64,000 nt of DNA from an uncultured Bacteroidales bacterium (GTDB lineage: Bacteria > Bacteroidota > Bacteroidia > Bacteroidales > UBA932): assembly GCA_945874155.1 (NCBI GenBank), contig CAMCFO010000012.1, forward strand, positions 1 through 64,000. The letters are read 5' to 3'. Below are positions 17,869-27,200 of this stretch, one piece after another. The notes beneath the pieces are model-generated. The model saw only the letters and a program-made list of their open reading frames with translations, was not told the origin of the DNA and did no database searches. Position numbers and translations under genes: made by a program. The first letter of the stretch is position 1, and each line of letters begins with the position of its first letter.

Positions 17869-19220
17869 TCCCTTGCCCCTCCCAAAGCATCGAAAGCAGA
17901 TTTAACTGCATTTACAAGTTCCTCACATTCAATGCGGTCGTGTTTCTCAGTTACACAAAAGCTGACGAGTCCTTCCCCAAGCGGAAGCGCAGCGAGAAAT
18001 CCTCTGTCTGCCAGCATACCACAAAGCTTTTCTGCGTCCCGGCGAGGTCTGAGCACAAATTCCTTGAGGAAAGGTCTCTCCACACTGAAAGGCTCTTCAA
18101 AATACCCCGTACGCAGCAGTTCCCCCTTAAGGAAATGAGCTCCGGCATAGGAGAGATCGTTCACTTTCCTCATACCGGCAGGTCCCATAAGAGACAGATA
18201 GACTGTGGCATAGAGAGCCATCAGAGACTGATTGGAACAGATGTTGGAAGTGGCCTTTTCACGACGGATATGCTGTTCGCGGGCCTGGAGAGTGAGCACG
18301 AATGCCCTTTTCCCATCCGCATCTACGGTCTCTCCCACAAGCCTTCCGGGAAGTTTCCTCATATATTCCTGACGGCAGGCCATAAATCCGCAGTAGGGCC
18401 CCCCGAAATTCAGAGGCATACCCAAAGTCTGTGCATCCCCGCAAGCCACATCGGCACCCCACTCCCCCGCAGTCTTGAGTACGGTCATAGCTGAAGGGTC
18501 ACAATATTCCACAAACAGGGCTCCTGCTGAATGAGCCGCTTCCACAGCCTCAGCCAGGTCTTCGATAACACCGTAACGGTTGATTCCCGGCATCATAACA
18601 CCGGCCACATCTGCGGACTCCAGTTCAGTTTTGAGCTCAGTCAGGGATGTAACTCCATCCTCCACAGGCACCTCAACCAGATCAATGCCATGGAAGCGGG
18701 CGTAGGTAGAGACGACATCCAGCACCTGAGGAAGCAGAGATGCAGAAACTATGAAACGGTTTTTCTTCCTGGAAGCTGCAACTGCCATCATCATCGACTC
18801 TGCGGCAGAGGTAGCCCCGTCATACATCGAAGCATTTGCCACATCCATTCCTGTGATGCGGCAAATCATTGACTGCCACTCGAATACTGCGCGCAAGGTA
18901 CCCTGTGAAATTTCCGCCTGATAGGGCGTGTAGGCAGTCGAAAACTCAGAACGACTCAGGATGTAAGGCACCACTGCAGGGGAATAATGGTCGTAGGCCC
19001 CCGCGCCTGCAAAAATTTTGAGGGGCACATTTTGTGAGGCAAGAGAAGCGAAATGCCTTCTGACCTCCAGTTCGGACATTGCTTTGGGAAGATTATACTC
19101 TCCCTCATAGATGCAGTCTGACGGCACATCCGAATAGAGTTCCCTGAGAGAGGAGACTCCGCATTTTTCCATCATCTGCCTTATGTCCTCTTCTGTGTGC
19201 GGGAAATAAGGATGGTTCAT
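17865..19220 (-). CDS. gcvPA: Glycine dehydrogenase (decarboxylating) subunit 1, P-protein alpha half
   Basis: This is the non-PLP half of the two-subunit P-protein (451 residues). The N terminus MNHPYFPHTEEDIRQMM is typical; the ATG at 19220 is preferred over a TTG four codons upstream, which would overlap gcvH. TPYQAEISQGTLRAVFEWQ and ANASMYDGATSAAE are the family hallmarks. It begins two bases after the gcvH stop. Many Bacteroidota carry the fused single-chain P-protein instead. Confidence 0.95.
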   Translation of the reverse strand: MNHPYFPHTEEDIRQMMEKCGVSSLRELYSDVPSDCIYEGEYNLPKAMSELEVRRHFASLASQNVPLKIFAGAGAYDHYSPAVVPYILSRSEFSTAYTPYQAEISQGTLRAVFEWQSMICRITGMDVANASMYDGATSAAESMMMAVAASRKKNRFIVSASLLPQVLDVVSTYARFHGIDLVEVPVEDGVTSLTELKTELESADVAGVMMPGINRYGVIEDLAEAVEAAHSAGALFVEYCDPSAMTVLKTAGEWGADVACGDAQTLGMPLNFGGPYCGFMACRQEYMRKLPGRLVGETVDADGKRAFVLTLQAREQHIRREKATSNICSNQSLMALYATVYLSLMGPAGMRKVNDLSYAGAHFLKGELLRTGYFEEPFSVERPFLKEFVLRPRRDAEKLCGMLADRGFLAALPLGEGLVSFCVTEKHDRIECEELVNAVKSAFDALGGARE

Positions 19221-19222
19221 AA

Positions 19223-19600
19223 TTATTTGCAAATTGCTTCGTAAGCTGCCGGATCGAGGAGAGTTTCGAGTTCTGACGGGTCTGACATCTTCACTTTGAT
19301 AATCCAGTTGGCATAGGCATCCTCGTTGATTAGCTCAGGGGCATCCTCCAGTGCGGAATTCACTTCGGTAACCACACCTGAAACCGGAGAGAAAAGGTCA
19401 CTTGCAATCTTTGTACTTTCGACTGCGCCGAATTCCTCACCGGCAAAGACTTCGTCATCCTCCGAAGGCATATCCACATATGTGATGTTTCCGAGGGCGT
19501 GTTGAGCATAGTCTGTGATACCAATCAGGGCTATTTCCCCTTCAACTTTAACCCATTCGTGAGACTCTGAATACTTGAGTCCTTCAATTAACTTTGCCAT
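19223..19600 (-). CDS. gcvH: Glycine cleavage system H protein
   Basis: This 125-residue carrier shuttles the aminomethyl intermediate between the P, T and L proteins. The lipoylated residue is Lys64 in ESTKIASDLFSP, slightly different from the common ESVKAVSD. The N-terminal YSESHEWV is canonical. It is spaced two bases from both gcvT and gcvPA. Confidence 0.97.
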   Translation of the reverse strand: MAKLIEGLKYSESHEWVKVEGEIALIGITDYAQHALGNITYVDMPSEDDEVFAGEEFGAVESTKIASDLFSPVSGVVTEVNSALEDAPELINEDAYANWIIKVKMSDPSELETLLDPAAYEAICK

Positions 19601-19602
19601 GA

Positions 19603-20715
19603 TTATTTTTTGTATTTAGGTGTATAGAATCTTTTCTTGACAACTTTTGCCGGGAAGACCTTCTTCCTGATGGCGATTTGCAGGTCTGTATCCAGTGCCG
19701 AATGGGCAGCATCCACATAGGCCATACACAGGCTTTTGTCCAAAGTCAATGAACGATAACCGGTCGTGACTTCCCCCACCTGATTTCCATCAGCATCCAG
19801 AACGGCATAGCCTGCCCTCGGGATGGCCCTGTCGAGCAATTCAATGCCCACAAGTTTGCGCCTTGGTCCATCTTCCTTGAGCTTAAGTACAGCCTCCCTG
19901 CCAATGAATTCAGGCTTGTCAGTCTTGACGAAAATGCCCAGCCCCGCTTCAATCGGAGAGATTTCGTCCGTAAGTTCGTGTCCGTACAGAGGCAGGGCCG
20001 CTTCGAAACGGAGGGTGTCGCGGCAACCAAGCCCACAAGGTTTCACTCCCATTTCTAGGAGCTTGGCCCACAGTTTTACTGTCAGTTCCTCACTGGCGTA
20101 GATTTCAAAACCGTCCTCTCCCGTGTAGCCGGTACGGCTGATGATTACAGGTTCAGACTCATAAGTAAAATATCTGAAAGTGTAGAAGGACTCGTCCACA
20201 GCTGAGGCGAATTCCGGGAACGAAGCTATAATCGCCTGAGCCTGGGGCCCTTGAACAGCAATCTCTCCCCATTGGCCGGAAACATTGTCGAGGACTACTT
20301 CAAAACCGTCCGCATTGGCCTTCATCCAGTCAAAGTCCTTTTCAATATTTGCTGCATTAACCACCATCAGGTAATCCGTGTCGTTCTCCGGAAACTGGCG
20401 ATAGACTATGAGGTCATCCACCGTGCCTCCGTCAGGCCTGAGCATCATTCCATATATGACACCTCCGTGGGGCAAGTTTGTGACATCATTTGTAAAGATA
20501 TGGTTCACAAAACGTTCCGCATCCTTGCCGGAAACCAGGATTTCGCCCATATGAGACACGTCGAACATCCCGACAGCAGTCCTTACTGCCCTATGCTCGT
20601 CTTCGATTGAGCTGTACTGAATCGGCATTATGAAGCCCCCGAAAGGGCTCATCTGGGCACCGAGTGCAACGTGACTGTCGTACAGACAGGTCTTTTTCTC
20701 TTCCATTTCTTTCAT
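19603..20715 (-). CDS. gcvT: Glycine cleavage system T protein (aminomethyltransferase)
   Basis: This transfers the methylene group from aminomethyl-GcvH to tetrahydrofolate and releases ammonia. The ATG at 20715 gives 370 residues and starts the canonical LYDSHVALGAQMSPFGGF; ATG 20706 is an equally possible start. MFDVSHMGEI, DDLIVYR and SRTGYTGEDGFEIY are conserved. It starts four bases after the lipoate ligase stop. Confidence 0.95.
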   Translation of the reverse strand: MKEMEEKKTCLYDSHVALGAQMSPFGGFIMPIQYSSIEDEHRAVRTAVGMFDVSHMGEILVSGKDAERFVNHIFTNDVTNLPHGGVIYGMMLRPDGGTVDDLIVYRQFPENDTDYLMVVNAANIEKDFDWMKANADGFEVVLDNVSGQWGEIAVQGPQAQAIIASFPEFASAVDESFYTFRYFTYESEPVIISRTGYTGEDGFEIYASEELTVKLWAKLLEMGVKPCGLGCRDTLRFEAALPLYGHELTDEISPIEAGLGIFVKTDKPEFIGREAVLKLKEDGPRRKLVGIELLDRAIPRAGYAVLDADGNQVGEVTTGYRSLTLDKSLCMAYVDAAHSALDTDLQIAIRKKVFPAKVVKKRFYTPKYKK

Positions 20716-20719
20716 CTGA

Positions 20720-21475
20720 CTACAGACTGTCATCCGAAACACAGATACGTCCGGCTATGAATGACGGGTCCAGGTATTCTTTTTCTATTGCGGACACAGC
20801 CTCAAGTTGGGCCGGGTCCAGAGTTACGGATGCATCGCAAAACCAGTTCACAAGTTCCGCCTTCAGTTCCTCCAGACCCAAACCGGCAGCATCCAAAAGC
20901 GGCTTGAGATTCATAACTCTCTGGCTCACAGACTGCACCCCCTTGCTTTCAAGTTTTGCCCTGGAAGGAGTGAGGGCACGTGACATCGTGTCGAAATCCA
21001 GATTGTAGAGGAAAGTACCGTGCACTATCCCACTGCCTGATGGACGTAGGGAAAAGGCATTGCCGGAAACCTTCCTGCCATCCACCAGCACATCATTGCG
21101 CCCGGATACCTGAGCATCGATACCAAGATGGCGCAGAAATGCTGCGAAACGGCCGAGGAATTCCGAAAACAGTGCTGAAACATCGGTGCAAGGCTTTATG
21201 TACGAAATCATTATGTTCCCTCTGTCCGCAAAAACGCAACCTCCACCGCTTTTGCGACGGTACATTGCAATGTCTTTGGACTTGCAGAACTCCACATCCA
21301 CTTCCGCCTTCATATCCTGGTTGCGTCCGAAAATCACCGTGGGATCCACCTGCCAGATGAAGAATGCCCCTTCCGGGGCAATGGAAGACAGATGGTCGGC
21401 GGCATACTCCTCCATTGAAAGGAAGAACACGAGCCGCCGGCCTGTTTCTGAATCGGGAATCAGAAGATTCGTCAT
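20720..21475 (-). CDS. lplA: Lipoate-protein ligase (LplA family)
   Basis: This adenylates lipoate and attaches it to lysine, here most likely Lys64 of the co-encoded GcvH. It is 251 residues long. RRKSGGGCVFAD is the lipoate-binding loop, and NDVLVDGRKVSGNAF carries the conserved catalytic lysine. A helical accessory part follows from about residue 165. A role as octanoyltransferase (LipM-like) or amidotransferase (LipL-like) is possible because the families overlap, but the context favours lipoylation of GcvH. Confidence 0.88.
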   Translation of the reverse strand: MTNLLIPDSETGRRLVFFLSMEEYAADHLSSIAPEGAFFIWQVDPTVIFGRNQDMKAEVDVEFCKSKDIAMYRRKSGGGCVFADRGNIMISYIKPCTDVSALFSEFLGRFAAFLRHLGIDAQVSGRNDVLVDGRKVSGNAFSLRPSGSGIVHGTFLYNLDFDTMSRALTPSRAKLESKGVQSVSQRVMNLKPLLDAAGLGLEELKAELVNWFCDASVTLDPAQLEAVSAIEKEYLDPSFIAGRICVSDDSL

Positions 21476-21487
21476 ATAATCGGGTAA

Positions 21488-23152
21488 TTAGAGACCGAAC
21501 TGTTCTTTCATCTTCGCAATCTTCGCATCAGCATCACTGCCGTGAGCTCCGAAGTAGAACTTGATTTTAGGCTCTGTTCCTGAAGGGCGCACTGAAACCA
21601 CGTCACCCTCCTCGGAATAGAACTGGAGAACATTTGAAGAAGGGAGTCCGGTTTCATCAGGTTTGAGGTAATCCACAACCTTCACAACTGCAGCACCTGC
21701 AAGTTCCTTAGGAGGATTATTCCTCATATCCACCATAATGGCCGCAATTTCCTCCGCTCCGGCCTTTCCTTCACGGACGAGGCTCACCAAACCTTCCTTA
21801 TAGTATCCGAATTCAGCGTAGATATCCTGAAGAAGCTGATATAGAGTCTTGCCCTGATCGGCAGCCCAGGCAGCGCACTCTGCAACCATTGCGCAGGAAA
21901 TAGGTGCATCCTTGTCCCTTACGAACTGGCCCACATTGAATCCGTAACTCTCCTCTCCTCCGCAAACGAACTCGCCTCCGTCAGCCTCGTTGCGTCTTAC
22001 GACATCAGCGATGAATTTGAATCCGGTGAGCACGTTGTAGATTTTCACTCCGTATTTCTCACAGATGACCCTTATCAGCTCTGTGGTTACGATGGTCTTG
22101 ACACAGAAGTTCTTAGGACCCAGAGTACCAAGCTCAGTACGGCGGCGGAGGATGTAGTAGGTAAGGATGGATCCGGTCTGGTTACCGTTAAGAAGCACCA
22201 TCTTGCCCTCGTTGTCGCGCACTGCTATGCCAACGCGGTCAGCATCGGGGTCAGTGGCAAGCACAAGGTCTGCATTCTCCTTGTCAGCAAGCGCAATCGC
22301 CATTGTCAGAGCCTCTCCGTTTTCAGGGTTAGGAGACTTGACTGTCGGGAAGTTTCCGTCACTGATATCCTGCTCAGGCACGTGATAGATGCTCTTGAAG
22401 CCAATTCTGTCCAGAAGGGCCGGCACAATCCTCACACCCGAACCGTGGAGAGGAGTATAGACTATCTTCATATCCGCGTGATTCTTCACGGAGTCAGGAG
22501 AAAGCATCAAAGTGGTCACAGCGTCCATATACTGCTGGTCCATCTCCTTGCCCATAAGCGTGATTTCCGCACACTTGTCACCCGGCTCGAATTTCACCAT
22601 AGACGGGTCGGTGATGGCGTTCACCTCAGCCACGATGTCCTTGTCCACAGGAGATATAATCTGGGCACCGTCGCTCCAAAATACTTTGTAACCGTTGTAC
22701 TCCTTAGGGTTGTGCGATGCGGTAATCATCACACCTGCAGTTGCCTTCTTCTGGCGTACTGCAAAGCTCAACAGTGGAATTGGACGAAGTTCATCGTAAA
22801 GCCACACATCAATTCCATTGTTGGCAAGCACATTGGCTGTAATCTTAGCAAACTCGGCGCTGTTGTTTCGGCTGTCGAAAGAAATGCATACGGAATGGTT
22901 GTCGCCAGGCACATTCTTCAGGATATAGTTAGCAAGGCCCTGTGTGGCCATTCCTACGGTGTAGCGGTTCATACGGTTTGTACCCACACCCATAATACCC
23001 CTGAGTCCGCCTGTACCGAACTCGAGTCTGCGATAGAAGGCATCCTCAAGTGCCGTAGTGTTTCCGGAATCGATAAGGGCGTGAATCTCCGCCTTTGTCT
23101 GCTCATCATAGTCCCCGAGTAGCCAGGACTTTGCGTTTTCCATGTAATCCAT
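21488..23152 (-). CDS. Phospho-sugar mutase (phosphoglucomutase/phosphomannomutase)
   Basis: This 554-residue alpha-D-phosphohexomutase interconverts hexose 1- and 6-phosphates. The phosphoserine loop is TASHNPKEYNGYK (Ser near 145), the metal loop is DPDADR, the sugar loop is GGEESYG, and the phosphate-binding loop is RPSGTEPKIKF. The ATG at 23152 or 23143 could start it. It is first in the long minus-strand run leading to the glycine cleavage genes (12-base gap to lplA), a partner with no obvious biochemical link. Confidence 0.93.
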   Translation of the reverse strand: MDYMENAKSWLLGDYDEQTKAEIHALIDSGNTTALEDAFYRRLEFGTGGLRGIMGVGTNRMNRYTVGMATQGLANYILKNVPGDNHSVCISFDSRNNSAEFAKITANVLANNGIDVWLYDELRPIPLLSFAVRQKKATAGVMITASHNPKEYNGYKVFWSDGAQIISPVDKDIVAEVNAITDPSMVKFEPGDKCAEITLMGKEMDQQYMDAVTTLMLSPDSVKNHADMKIVYTPLHGSGVRIVPALLDRIGFKSIYHVPEQDISDGNFPTVKSPNPENGEALTMAIALADKENADLVLATDPDADRVGIAVRDNEGKMVLLNGNQTGSILTYYILRRRTELGTLGPKNFCVKTIVTTELIRVICEKYGVKIYNVLTGFKFIADVVRRNEADGGEFVCGGEESYGFNVGQFVRDKDAPISCAMVAECAAWAADQGKTLYQLLQDIYAEFGYYKEGLVSLVREGKAGAEEIAAIMVDMRNNPPKELAGAAVVKVVDYLKPDETGLPSSNVLQFYSEEGDVVSVRPSGTEPKIKFYFGAHGSDADAKIAKMKEQFGL

Positions 23153-23232
23153 AATACTTTGAATTTATCTATGTTATAATTATGCGTCGCAAGTATGTAC
23201 ACACCGGACTCCAACGCCAGTGATACATTCTA

Positions 23233-23263
23233 CAAATATAGGAAACAATTCAGAGCCAGACAA
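23233..23263 (-). promoter_or_regulatory. Promoter for the mutase-glycine cleavage run
   Basis: On the minus strand TTG, 20 bases, then TATATTTG is a near-perfect match. The predicted start is near 23226, a leader of about 74 bases. No riboswitch-sized leader is present. Confidence 0.72.
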
Positions 23264-23273
23264 TAATAAAGGC

Positions 23274-24554
23274 TCAAAAAATTTCAGCTGCAATGAGGAT
23301 TTTTTTATCCCTTGCGGAGTCTGCTCCCAAGGCAAAAATCCTGATTTTGTCGGAAGGGCGGCAGCGAAGTCTGGAGCGCAGGTCCTCCGAGGAGAAACGT
23401 ACATTTCTGGCAATGGTCTCTGCACAAGGGTATTTTACGGAAAATTCCTTCAGACTGCGGCCGGACAGAGGTGCAGTTTCCAGAATGCGGGAAAGTCTGC
23501 CGCTGCGCAACAGAGGCAGGTTTCCGAGTTGCTCCAAACGTTCGCCGGTGAGGATGAAACAATGGCTGTCCCTACCCACACAACCGGCATCAAGGATACG
23601 CGACATCAGGCCGTAACAGCCTGTCTTCATAAGAGATTTCGAAGGCTCAAAAATGAAATTTCCGGCCACGATTCCGGATTCCGGAACAATGGCAGGGGCA
23701 ATCCGGGCATCATCGGGACCACATTCCAGAACCGCATCATCCCCCAGTTCCAGATTCACAGCTTCGATTCTACAGAGGCCTTCATATCCACGGCGCTGAA
23801 CTACGATGAGTTCCCGGCAGTCCCCCTGATATTCCACGAGCTGCACAAGGGCACAGTTTCTCAGCCTGGAAAGTACCATACTTATGTCAGCCATAGGGGA
23901 CAATTTGCAGATAACAGTTTCTGAAAAACAGAGCAGTTTGTCCTGGAGAGCCACTATGTTCGGGGAACAGTCTTCGAGCAGGAAAACCTTATTGCCACGG
24001 GAATCCCTTCGGGCAGGATCCAAGTAAATCAGGTCGGGAGACAGATTTTTCAGCCAATTCATAAAATCCTGGCTGTCCGGAGATGCCTCAAAATTGGTAA
24101 CATTTATGTTACCTACATTAACATTATTGTTATTTTCACTGATTTTACGATAATTATACTCGGCAGCACAAGCAAGCTCAAAATCCATCTCATTATAATG
24201 GCAAGACTTGCAAATTTGCGCCATTGCAAGGCAATCCACCCCTATACCACCGGTCAAATCAGCTATGACATCCGGTTTGAAAGCAGCGGCAAGCAAGGCC
24301 TTGTGCCTTGAGGAGAGGTCGCTGCTGCATTGCTGGGAAGAAATGGATTTAGGGAAAACCAACCCGGGTACAGATGCCCAAAACGGTGCCTTTGTAATCA
24401 GCCTGCGTCTGCTCTCGATGGTTGAAGCAACGATTTTCATATCAAATCCGGGCCATCTTGCAGCACTCAGCAGCAAACGGTCCGGATTGTCATCGCGATG
24501 CTCCTGTGCAAATGCAGCGGCCATCGCATATTCTTTCAGCAGTTTCTCCCTCAT
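23274..24554 (-). CDS. THUMP-like class I SAM methyltransferase (PG_1098 type)
   Basis: This 426-residue protein is of a Bacteroidota family related to PG_1098 and annotated as THUMP-like. The SAM-binding motif is VIADLTGGIGVDCLA near residue 97. DLIYLDPARRDSRGN near 172 is the family signature. A C-terminal ferredoxin-like/THUMP-like part begins near 330. The natural substrate, probably RNA, is unknown. The ATG overlaps the lipoprotein stop by four bases. Confidence 0.82.
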   Translation of the reverse strand: MREKLLKEYAMAAAFAQEHRDDNPDRLLLSAARWPGFDMKIVASTIESRRRLITKAPFWASVPGLVFPKSISSQQCSSDLSSRHKALLAAAFKPDVIADLTGGIGVDCLAMAQICKSCHYNEMDFELACAAEYNYRKISENNNNVNVGNINVTNFEASPDSQDFMNWLKNLSPDLIYLDPARRDSRGNKVFLLEDCSPNIVALQDKLLCFSETVICKLSPMADISMVLSRLRNCALVQLVEYQGDCRELIVVQRRGYEGLCRIEAVNLELGDDAVLECGPDDARIAPAIVPESGIVAGNFIFEPSKSLMKTGCYGLMSRILDAGCVGRDSHCFILTGERLEQLGNLPLLRSGRLSRILETAPLSGRSLKEFSVKYPCAETIARNVRFSSEDLRSRLRCRPSDKIRIFALGADSARDKKILIAAEIF

Positions 24555-25390
24555 TTTCCGCTCTTGAGAATTCTCCCCAATTCGGCGGACAAGGCCCTGG
24601 CTTCATCAGTTGCAGTCTCCTCAATGGACTGGCTTACCCAATCCGAAGCCAGATCCGGACGCCCCATCAACAGACATCCCAGCCCGATATTATATTCCAG
24701 ACAGGCTCTCTTGAGAATATCTGTCTCGGAGGTGAGTATCTTGCTCCATTTTTCAATGGCGGTGGCCCAACGGCAGGCAGCAGCATCGTACATTGCATCA
24801 ATCCAATCCTCCCTGTCCACGCAAAAGACGTCTTTGATCTCTGTTTTCCATTGTGGGACAAAAGATTCCACCACTCTCTTGCCTGTGAGTTCCCCCGACT
24901 TCTCAGGATCAGGGCCTGCGTTTCCGAGAATATTGAAACTATAGGTGGAATTGCTGTCTCCTCCCAATGCATCGAAAACCGTGAGAGGCAATCTGAAATC
25001 CGTCTCTGCGTAACCATCCATAAAAATCGGAGCCCGACCCAGAAGGAAGAGCACATCGCAGTCCGTTTCCAGCACCAGGTTCACCAGAGAATCCGGTTGG
25101 GCACTCTTCAAATAATCAGCAGAATATGGCAGACTGAAAACCTGAACTGAATCACTCTCAGGGTATGCAGCATCCAACTGTGTGGCCATTGCGTCCACAA
25201 AAGCCTTGTTCAAAAGGTCTTCCTTGTCGCTCAAACCGCCGGGATAGACTATTGCCATGCTTTTACCCGTGAGGTCCAGCCCCGAGGCCGATTTCTGCCG
25301 GGTTTCCACTTGAATTCCATAGACTGTAGGTGAACAGGCTGCCATAACCAGTGCAAAGGCAGCCATAAAGATCTTGACCTGTGTTTTCAT
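24551..25390 (-). CDS. Predicted lipoprotein of unknown function (DUF6340-like)
   Basis: The ATG at 25390 gives 279 residues with a signal peptide and lipobox ending VMAAC (Cys17). The mature part begins with an alpha/beta segment (KSMAIVYPGG), and a C-terminal tetratricopeptide-like helical stretch (RWATAIEKWSK, YNIGLGCLLMG) follows from about residue 190. It resembles Bacteroidota DUF6340 proteins, which I state from memory. It follows rimO by 19 bases and overlaps the methyltransferase gene. Confidence 0.7.
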   Translation of the reverse strand: MKTQVKIFMAAFALVMAACSPTVYGIQVETRQKSASGLDLTGKSMAIVYPGGLSDKEDLLNKAFVDAMATQLDAAYPESDSVQVFSLPYSADYLKSAQPDSLVNLVLETDCDVLFLLGRAPIFMDGYAETDFRLPLTVFDALGGDSNSTYSFNILGNAGPDPEKSGELTGKRVVESFVPQWKTEIKDVFCVDREDWIDAMYDAAACRWATAIEKWSKILTSETDILKRACLEYNIGLGCLLMGRPDLASDWVSQSIEETATDEARALSAELGRILKSGK

Positions 25391-25409
25391 ATACATATCT
25401 GCGATATCG

Positions 25410-26756
25410 TCATTCAGCAAGGGAAACATAGTCCGCAGCGATATCATAATCGTCAGCAGCAACCAGTTTCACGTTGATGAACTTGCCCACAAGTGTATCA
25501 GGGGCAGTTTCTCCAAACTTATCGACATCGTACTTTACAAGAATCTCGCCATCCACCTCCGGAGATTCGAACTCACTGCGGCACACCAATACGCCCTGCT
25601 CAGGGAACCAGCTGTCCACCAGCACCTTTTCCACCTTTCCTAGCCTGGAAAGATTGAATTCCGAAGAAATCTCCCTCTGAACTTCCATCAGCCTGTCCAG
25701 ACGTCTGCGCTTGGTAGATTCCCTCACGCTGTCCCTCAGGTTCTGCGCTCCCCAGGTACCCTCTTCCTCGGAATAGGTGAAGGCTCCAAGTCTTTCAAAT
25801 CTTGCATCCCTGACAAAATCAAGCAGTTCATTGAATTCCTTGTAAGTCTCTCCGGGATGTCCCACAATCATAGTGGTACGCAGCACCACACCTGGCACCT
25901 TTTCTCGCATTTTCCCTATCAGTTCCCTGGTCCACTTGCCAGTCACGTGACGGTGCATATTGTCCAGAACCTTGTCGGAGATATGTTGCAGAGGTATGTC
26001 GAGGTACCGGCAGACTTTGGGATTCCGGGCCATTATCTCGAGAACATCCTCCGGAAAATCAGCAGGATATGAATAATGCAGCCTCAACCATTCAATTCCT
26101 TCCACCTCGGAAAGCCTTTCGAGCAGTTCTCCCAGACAGCGCCTGCGGTAGAGGTCCAGTCCGTAATAAGTCGTGTCCTGGGCTATTATCACCAGTTCCC
26201 TCACTCCTTTGGCCGCCAGATTGCGGGCCTCTTCCACGAGTTTTTCCATAGGCACCGACTTGTGCGCCCCTCGTATGAAAGGTATGGCACAATAGGAACA
26301 GCGTCTGTCACAGCCTTCGCTGATTTTGAGAAAGGCATAGCTGCTGCCCCCCGAAAGGTATCGGGACTGGCTTTTGTTCACATCAGGCCTCACTCCAAGG
26401 GCTTTGACCACCTCGTCATTGTCCCTGGCCCCAAGCCATCTGTCCACCTCCGGTATGAGTTCAGGAAGTTCGGAGGCATAACGCTGGGCAAGACAGCCAA
26501 ACACCACGATGCGGCCCACGAGGCCTTCGTTCTTGCGTTTGACCACTTCCATAATCGTGTTGATCGATTCCTCCTTTGCATCACCGATGAAGCCGCAGGT
26601 ATTCACCACCACAGTATCCACATAGGTATCCTGAAGTCCTTCTTCAGGACATATATCATAACTATCTGAAATCTGAGCAAGTATATGCTCAGTATCTACC
26701 CTATTCTTGGAACATCCCCGGGTCAGGATCTGGAGTTTTGGCCTTAGCTCTGACAT
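25410..26756 (-). CDS. rimO: Ribosomal protein S12 methylthiotransferase
   Basis: This is a radical-SAM methylthiotransferase that modifies an aspartate of ribosomal protein S12. The N-terminal domain begins ILTRGCSKNRVDTE. The radical-SAM cluster is CDRRCSYC (Cys148, 152, 155), and a C-terminal TRAM domain starts near 380. SKNxVD and IPFIRG identify RimO rather than MiaB. The start overlaps the stop of the DUF5606 gene by one base. Confidence 0.95.
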   Translation of the reverse strand: MSELRPKLQILTRGCSKNRVDTEHILAQISDSYDICPEEGLQDTYVDTVVVNTCGFIGDAKEESINTIMEVVKRKNEGLVGRIVVFGCLAQRYASELPELIPEVDRWLGARDNDEVVKALGVRPDVNKSQSRYLSGGSSYAFLKISEGCDRRCSYCAIPFIRGAHKSVPMEKLVEEARNLAAKGVRELVIIAQDTTYYGLDLYRRRCLGELLERLSEVEGIEWLRLHYSYPADFPEDVLEIMARNPKVCRYLDIPLQHISDKVLDNMHRHVTGKWTRELIGKMREKVPGVVLRTTMIVGHPGETYKEFNELLDFVRDARFERLGAFTYSEEEGTWGAQNLRDSVRESTKRRRLDRLMEVQREISSEFNLSRLGKVEKVLVDSWFPEQGVLVCRSEFESPEVDGEILVKYDVDKFGETAPDTLVGKFINVKLVAADDYDIAADYVSLAE

Positions 26757-27175
26757 TACTCGCCCTTCTCTGCTTCATCCTCTTCTACAAAGTCGAGGGA
26801 AGCATATTTCAAAAGAAGATTGTACCATTCCACAACTTTCTTCATATGGGAAAGGTAGAATCTGTCGCTGTCATAATCCGGAACGGCCTTTTCAAAAAGG
26901 GCCTTTATCACTTCCGCTTCTGATTTTGCAGAAGGGGCCTCTGCGCCTTCGAGAGCTGTTTCCAGTTTCTTGAAGACCTCGCTCAGACGAAGTTCCCCAT
27001 CAAGGGTATAGATGGAAATGTCGGCAAGGGTAGTCATACGGGAAGACATGCTGAAGCAGCTCCTTTTGCCTGTTGCAAGAGCCTCTGCAATCACTCCCCC
27101 GCGAGAGTGGGCAATATAGCGGTAAAGTCCGCTCTGTCCCGTAATCGAAAGTATTTTCGAAAGATCTGTTTTCAT
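26756..27175 (-). CDS. DUF5606-family small protein
   Basis: This 139-residue cytosolic protein of unknown function is conserved in Bacteroidota. The N-terminal half has LSKILSITGQSGLYRYI, typical of the family, and the C-terminal half (from about 95) is helical and acidic with a Glu-rich tail. Its operon placement beside nusB, yajC and ybbR suggests a translation- or envelope-linked housekeeping role, which is inference only. Confidence 0.8.
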   Translation of the reverse strand: MKTDLSKILSITGQSGLYRYIAHSRGGVIAEALATGKRSCFSMSSRMTTLADISIYTLDGELRLSEVFKKLETALEGAEAPSAKSEAEVIKALFEKAVPDYDSDRFYLSHMKKVVEWYNLLLKYASLDFVEEDEAEKGE

Positions 27176-27200
27176 ATCTGTTTGTTTTTAACGGACCGGC

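Noticed and set aside
23153..23273. Glycine riboswitch for the gcv operon
   Set aside because: The leader is only about 74 bases and has no tandem aptamer-like structure; the spacers before gcvT are a few bases.
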